From Actinoalloteichus hoggarensis (GTDB lineage Bacteria > Actinomycetota > Actinomycetes > Mycobacteriales > Pseudonocardiaceae), in contig NZ_CP022521.1 of the NCBI RefSeq assembly GCF_002234535.1, positions 5,084,001 to 5,148,000 of the forward strand: a DNA stretch of 64,000 nt, in the 5' to 3' direction. Below, one piece after another: positions 59,954 through 64,000 of the stretch (position 1 is the stretch's first letter; the number at the start of each line of letters is the position of its first letter). The notes beneath the pieces were generated by a model. That model had not been told where the DNA came from. It saw only the letters and a list, made by a program, of their open reading frames with translations, and ran no database searches. Made by a program: the position numbers and the translations under genes.

Positions 59954-61195
59954 GTGTCTTTTTCCGTCGACACATCTCGATTGAGCAGCGCCCGGCGCTC
60001 CAGCACCCATCTCGCCAGCCGGTCCGTTCAAGGCGGTCGGATCGTTTACAGTGTGCGTATCCCGCTGACGAGTCTGGATCAGGTTCTGCCGGTGCCCAGT
60101 GTCGAGGAACCCGATCCCGACAACCGCAAGGTGACGCCCAAGCATGCCAAGGACTTCGGCGACTATGTCGCGCAGAACAAGGCATGGGTGGCCCCGACCC
60201 TGCTGGCGAGGGACAACGGCGGCTGCGAGTTCACGCTCGTGCCCGGAGCGGAGTCCAGCGGAATCGGATATCTGGAGATCCCGCTGTCCATCGGTTCCGT
60301 GTCACCGCTGTTGATCATCGATGGTCAACATCGGGTACTCGGAATACACCTGACGCTGAAGGACATCGGCGATCAGATCACCAAGGTAGATCGAGAGCTC
60401 GCCAAGACCACACGTCCCGACCGAGCCTCGACGCTGACCACGACACGCAAGACACTGACCGATCAGCTGGCACGCCTTGAGCAGGAGTCGATGGGGCTGG
60501 ACATCTACGTCGAGCCGGACAACATCCGCGCCCGCCAGATGTTCGTCGACGTGGCGGACAACGCCAAGGGGATCTCCAGCGCCCTGCGGTCACGATTCGA
60601 CAGCTCGAAGGTGGCGAATCGGATTCTCGACCGAGTCATCAATCATGCCCTGTTCAAAGATCGGATCGATCTGGAACAGGATCGGATGACGGCCAGGAAT
60701 CCCAATCTCATGGGTGCCAAGCATGTCGCGGACCTCACCAGGGGCGTCGCCGTCGGCGTCGCAGGCCGCATGGGAAGGAAACGGGAGGCCGAGATCGCCG
60801 ACGAGGTCCTCGTCGAGAAGATCCACCGCTTTCTGGACTGCATCTGCGACGCGTTCCCCGAGTTGAGTGCCGTCGCCGAGCGCACACTGACACCGTTGGA
60901 ACTGCGTAAGAACTCCTTGCTGGGCTCGGTCGGCATGCTGCGCGTCCTGGCCGGTGTGTATCGCGAGCTTCGCGAGTCGGCAGTCCCCGACGAGGAGATC
61001 ACCGCCTTCTTCGCCCGCCTCGCTCCTCACATGAACGCCCCCATCTCGGAGGGAAGTCTCTGGTTCCGTTCGGAGACGAAACAGGACTTCGCGGTGAACC
61101 AGTCGTCGCCGAGCACCCTGACGCAGAACCTCCAGCATCTGGTGAGCGTGATCACCAAGTGGTACCACACGCCGCCGCTGGAGCTGCAGGGCTGA
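59954..61195 (+). CDS. DGQHR-domain protein, DndB-like
   Basis: 413-residue protein with the diagnostic motif in PLLIIDGQHRVLGIHLTL (about residue 125), a preceding segment VTPKHAKDFGDYVAQNKAWV as in DndB, a helical insert, then IYVEPDNIRARQMFVDVADN and AKGISSALRSRFD. DndB proteins regulate the phosphorothioate DNA-modification genes, and related DGQHR proteins occur in other defence islands. Here no dndA, C, D, E or restriction genes adjoin, so the function is open. GTG at 59954 follows AGGGAG by 7 bases. A longer start at 59813 would include the inverted repeat and is less likely. Confidence 0.85.
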   Translation: MSFSVDTSRLSSARRSSTHLASRSVQGGRIVYSVRIPLTSLDQVLPVPSVEEPDPDNRKVTPKHAKDFGDYVAQNKAWVAPTLLARDNGGCEFTLVPGAESSGIGYLEIPLSIGSVSPLLIIDGQHRVLGIHLTLKDIGDQITKVDRELAKTTRPDRASTLTTTRKTLTDQLARLEQESMGLDIYVEPDNIRARQMFVDVADNAKGISSALRSRFDSSKVANRILDRVINHALFKDRIDLEQDRMTARNPNLMGAKHVADLTRGVAVGVAGRMGRKREAEIADEVLVEKIHRFLDCICDAFPELSAVAERTLTPLELRKNSLLGSVGMLRVLAGVYRELRESAVPDEEITAFFARLAPHMNAPISEGSLWFRSETKQDFAVNQSSPSTLTQNLQHLVSVITKWYHTPPLELQG

Positions 61196-61714
61196 GTCGG
61201 CCACGACGGCCGGAGAACAGCCGGGCCTGCCCGATCGTCCCATCGGCTGCTGCCGATGCGACGCTTGCGCGTCACACCGTCTGGGCCGCCACCGATCCCG
61301 GATGCACGGGGCAGGCCTTCAACATCGGTCGAGTTCTCGACGGGGCATCACCGAGGCGCTGCCCCGCCACGGGCCGGCCCGGTATACCGCTGCTTCTGAG
61401 CGACCACGACGATCGCCATCTCCGCCTGCCGTGCCGGTGGGACCGCCTCCACGGGCTTGTTCGTCGGGGTGAGACCTGCGGAGAGATCGACTCCGACCAT
61501 GCTCACGTGCGACGCGCAGGGGGATTTCGGTGCGGCCGTCGCCGAGTCGGCGTCCACGAGCGTACGAGCGATGTTCGTCGGCGGCGCGACGGTCGTATGC
61601 TCTCCTCGGAACGGACCCGGCTGCCTCCGGCACCGCGGGGAACCCTCGCAGGGAGCGAGGGCGGGCCTCCTCCTTGACGGGGCCGAGGCGAACGACGAGG
61701 CGGGAGTCGGGCGC
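61196..61714. other. Intergenic region, nothing recognised
   Basis: 519 bp between the DndB-like and MerR-type genes. Frames open in places do not resemble proteins I know and lack ribosome-binding sites. The MerR promoter should lie in its right part. Confidence 0.4.
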
Positions 61715-62137
61715 ATGCGGATCGGTGAGCTGTCCCGGCGCACCGGCACCCCTCGTCGGCTGCTGCGCTACTACGAGGAACAGGGGCTGCTCCTGCCGAG
61801 CCGATGTCGGAACGGCTACCGAGCCTACGATGAGCATGCCGTCGACCGGGTCATGCAGATCAGAGGGCTGCTGGACGCCGGGCTGCCCACCAGGATCATC
61901 AAGCAGGTCCTGCCCTGCCTCGACAAGCCGAGGACCATCCACTTCCCTCGTCCCGAGCCCGAGATGATCGCGACGCTGCGGGACGAACGCGATCGGATGA
62001 CCGAACGCATCCGATCCCTCACCCGTAATCGGGACGCGATCAGCGAGTACCTCGACGCCGTGCTGCGCGCCGGCGCGACGGGCACGACGGCTCCGGAGCC
62101 GTCCACACGGCCTGCTCCTGAGGCCGAGCCGTCCTGA
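61715..62137 (+). CDS. MerR-family transcription regulator
   Basis: 140-residue regulator. The winged helix-turn-helix at 1-70 reads MRIGELSRRTGTPRRLLRYY, EEQGLLLPSRCRNGYRAYDE and VDRVMQIRGLLDAGLP. A dimerisation coiled coil follows (about 85-118, MIATLRDERDRMTERIRSLT). The C-terminal tail is short and lacks the cysteines of metal-sensing MerR proteins. ATG at 61715 with CGGGAG eight bases upstream. No obvious target gene is adjacent; the neighbouring two-component genes are convergent to it. Confidence 0.9.
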   Translation: MRIGELSRRTGTPRRLLRYYEEQGLLLPSRCRNGYRAYDEHAVDRVMQIRGLLDAGLPTRIIKQVLPCLDKPRTIHFPRPEPEMIATLRDERDRMTERIRSLTRNRDAISEYLDAVLRAGATGTTAPEPSTRPAPEAEPS

Positions 62138-62257
62138 ACCAGGTCGACGGCGGCAGCGCGTCGCGGCCCGGCCGGCCCCGACGTCCCGAGATCGGCGGTC
62201 GCCCCCGGCGGCCACCCGGCCGCGCCGCCCGGACGCCGTGAGCCGTCGACGCCCGCG

Positions 62258-62923
62258 TCACCGGCCCGTCGTCCCGCCGGGGGTGACGAGGCCCCGTTCG
62301 TAGGCGTGGATCACCGCCTGCACGCGATCTCGGCAGCCGAGCTTGGTGAGCAGACTGCCGACGTGGGTCTTCACCGTCGACGGGCTCACGACGAGCGTCT
62401 CGGCGATCTCCGCGTTGGTCAGTCCCCTGGCGACCAGCAGCAGCGTCTCGTACTCGCGAGTGGTCAGCTCCCTCGGCGGCGCGGCGGGCCGGGGTGCCGG
62501 TGCGGACCGCGCGAACTCGGTGATCAGTCTGCGTGTCACCCGCGAGGCCACCAGGCCCTCTCCCGAGGCGACGAGGCGCACCGCCGACACGAGGTCGTCG
62601 GGTTCGACGTCCTTGAGGAGGAATCCGCTCGCTCCGGCACGCAGGGCCGCGAACACGTACTCGTCGAGATCGAACGTCGTGACGATCAGGATGGGGACGT
62701 CGGTCTCCGCAGCCAGTTCGCGGGTGGCGGAGATCCCGTCGACACGGGGCATGCGCACGTCCATCAGCACCAGGTCGGGTCGCAGCGCCCGCGCGGCCTC
62801 GACCGCCTGTCGGCCGTCGCTCGCCTCGCCGACCACGACGAGATCGGGTTCGGCCTCCAGGATCGTGCGGAATCCCGCGCGGACCACCGCCTGGTCGTCG
62901 GCCAGCACCACCCGAACGGTCAT
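62258..62923 (-). CDS. NarL/FixJ-family response regulator
   Basis: 221-residue response regulator. The receiver domain (1-120) has LADDQAVVRAGFRTIL (acidic pair D9-D10), the phosphoacceptor D55 in LVLMDVRMPRVDG and the lysine of GFLLKDVEPDDL. The LuxR-type helix-turn-helix (about 150-215) has LTTREYETLLLVARGLTNAE and VSPSTVKTHVGSLLTKLG. ATG at 62923 begins one base after the stop of the sensor kinase gene, so the two form a two-component operon with the kinase first. The signal and targets are unknown. Confidence 0.95.
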   Translation of the reverse strand: MTVRVVLADDQAVVRAGFRTILEAEPDLVVVGEASDGRQAVEAARALRPDLVLMDVRMPRVDGISATRELAAETDVPILIVTTFDLDEYVFAALRAGASGFLLKDVEPDDLVSAVRLVASGEGLVASRVTRRLITEFARSAPAPRPAAPPRELTTREYETLLLVARGLTNAEIAETLVVSPSTVKTHVGSLLTKLGCRDRVQAVIHAYERGLVTPGGTTGR

Positions 62924-62924
62924 G

Positions 62925-64000
62925 TCACCCCTGAGAGTCGCCGAGCGGAAGACGTGCGTCGATCCGCCATTCTCCGGCCGCCGTCGGCCCCGCCGTCAGA
63001 CTGCCGCCCGCATGCGCCACCCGCTCCCGCATGCCCGCGAGACCGTGCCCGTCACCAGCCGAGGGCAGCACCGCGGGCTCGGCGCCCGCTCCGTTGCGGA
63101 CCATGATGCGCAGTTCGGCCGGGGAGTAGCCGAGCAGTACCGTCACCGGCGCGCCCGGCGCGTGCCGCCGCGCGTTGGTCAACGCCTCCTGCACGAGGCG
63201 GTAGGCGGCCAGGTCGACCACGGTGGCGAGAGGCACGGGCTCGCCCTCGACGGTGAACTCCACCGTCGTCCCGGCCTGCCGAGCGGAGGCGATCAGATCG
63301 GCCAGCCGCGACACGGTCGGCTGCGGGGCGAGTCCCTCTGGGTCATCGGTCTCGTGTCGTCCGTGGGCCCGCATGATGCCCACCAGGCCTCGCAGCGACG
63401 TCAGCGTCTCACGGCCCTGCGCGCGAATCGCCCGGAGCGACTCCCGCGCCGAAGCCGGATCGCGCTCGACGAGTCGATCGGTCGCGCCTGCCTGGACGAC
63501 GATGGCCGACAGATGGTGCGCGGCGACGTCGTGCAGCTCACGGGCGATCCGACGGCGCTCCTGTGCGACCGCCTCCCAGGCTCGCCGCTCCCGTTCCGCA
63601 TCCGCTCGCTCCAGTCTGCTCGCGAGGTCGGCCGTGTGGCGGCGGCGAGCCTGGACGTACAGGCCGAGCAGGCCGGGCAGCCCGTAGGCGGACAGCGAGG
63701 CGAGGACCAGGTTGATCGGGGCGGCCCCGTCGTGGCCGAGGAAGGTCAGCAGCGTCGACAGGTCGCCGCCTCGGTCCGCCGCGAGCACGCCGCCGAGGGC
63801 GTGCAGGAGGCCGAAGGCGACCAGGCTGACGGCCACGCCGTGTCGGGGCAGCATCGTGCCGACGGAGTATGCGCACACCAGTACGCCGACACCGGTCCCG
63901 GTGAAGGAGATCGGCAGCGCCGAACTCGCCAGGACCACGGCCGTCGCCAGGCCCAGCGCGAGGCATGGTGCGCGCCTGCGGACCGCGATCGTCGCCAGGT
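62925..64000 (-). CDS. Sensor histidine kinase, HisKA_3 type (N-terminus outside window)
   Basis: Kinase partner of the adjacent regulator; 358 codons are visible and the frame remains open at the window end, so the first membrane helices are missing. Visible parts are hydrophobic segments (ISFTGTGVGVLVCAYSVGTM, VSLVAFGLLHALGGVL, LASLSAYGLPGLLGLYVQA), the phosphoacceptor His in RRRIARELHDVAAHHLSAIV, the N box YRLVQEALTNARRHAP and the G box GDGHGLAGMRERVAHAGG. This is the short NarX-like class common in actinomycetes. A GTG at 63938 gives a possible internal start, but the reading frame clearly extends upstream. Confidence 0.93.
   Translation of the reverse strand, partial: LATIAVRRRAPCLALGLATAVVLASSALPISFTGTGVGVLVCAYSVGTMLPRHGVAVSLVAFGLLHALGGVLAADRGGDLSTLLTFLGHDGAAPINLVLASLSAYGLPGLLGLYVQARRRHTADLASRLERADAERERRAWEAVAQERRRIARELHDVAAHHLSAIVVQAGATDRLVERDPASARESLRAIRAQGRETLTSLRGLVGIMRAHGRHETDDPEGLAPQPTVSRLADLIASARQAGTTVEFTVEGEPVPLATVVDLAAYRLVQEALTNARRHAPGAPVTVLLGYSPAELRIMVRNGAGAEPAVLPSAGDGHGLAGMRERVAHAGGSLTAGPTAAGEWRIDARLPLGDSQG

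Overview
The window is high-GC DNA with GTG starts, GTGA/ATGA overlaps, a mycothiol-type DinB enzyme, Scr1/DUF397 pairs and the conserved order hemG-hemE-DUF3000-response regulator-RNase D-thiolase-fadB. It is a chromosomal segment of an actinomycete, most likely Pseudonocardiales (inference; no rRNA or tRNA gene is present to place it).

Layout. 1-10.7 kb is conserved core: heme synthesis (hemG, cut by the window edge, and hemE), a DUF3000 protein, a NarL-type response regulator behind a 20-bp inverted repeat, RNase D, a small membrane protein, and a two-gene fatty-acid beta-oxidation operon behind twin TACC-N4-GGTA operators. 10.7-15.9 kb is an accessory island. It holds one intact Scr1-like XRE regulator, four DUF397 partner genes and two decayed DUF5753 fragments on the minus strand. 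Divergently, five small genes run head-to-tail with 4-nt start/stop overlaps, followed by a winged-helix protein. 16-18 kb holds a class B penicillin-binding lipoprotein.

18.4-52.5 kb is a large plant-cell-wall (pectin / rhamnogalacturonan) utilisation locus. It has three paralogous sugar-binding lipoproteins but one MalFG-type permease pair and no ATPase, a YesL-type membrane protein, three Gfo/Idh/MocA oxidoreductases, an enolase-superfamily sugar-acid dehydratase candidate, and an epimerase-type SDR. Carbohydrate enzymes are two PL1 pectate lyases, a PL3 pectate lyase with a frameshift, a GH43 glycosidase, a GH42 beta-galactosidase and a DUF2264 protein. A complete L-rhamnose pathway (mutarotase, isomerase, kinase, bifunctional aldolase/dehydrogenase) sits with a divergent LacI regulator. 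Two families of LacI-type palindromes mark the promoters: GGAAAGCGCTTTCC (22, 29, 44, weakly 51.6 kb) and TGAAACG-type (33.6, 44.4, 44.5 kb). Secreted lyases would cut pectin, the ABC system would import oligomers, cytoplasmic glycosidases would trim them, and rhamnose would go through RhaM-RhaI-RhaB-RhaEW to dihydroxyacetone phosphate and lactate.

49.7-64 kb is mixed: a mycothiol-dependent-type DinB protein and a divergent AraC regulator, a DEDDh exonuclease-BRCT protein, an unrecognised 648-aa protein, an S9 peptidase, an orphan DndB-like DGQHR protein, a MerR regulator, and a NarL-type two-component system whose kinase runs off the right edge.
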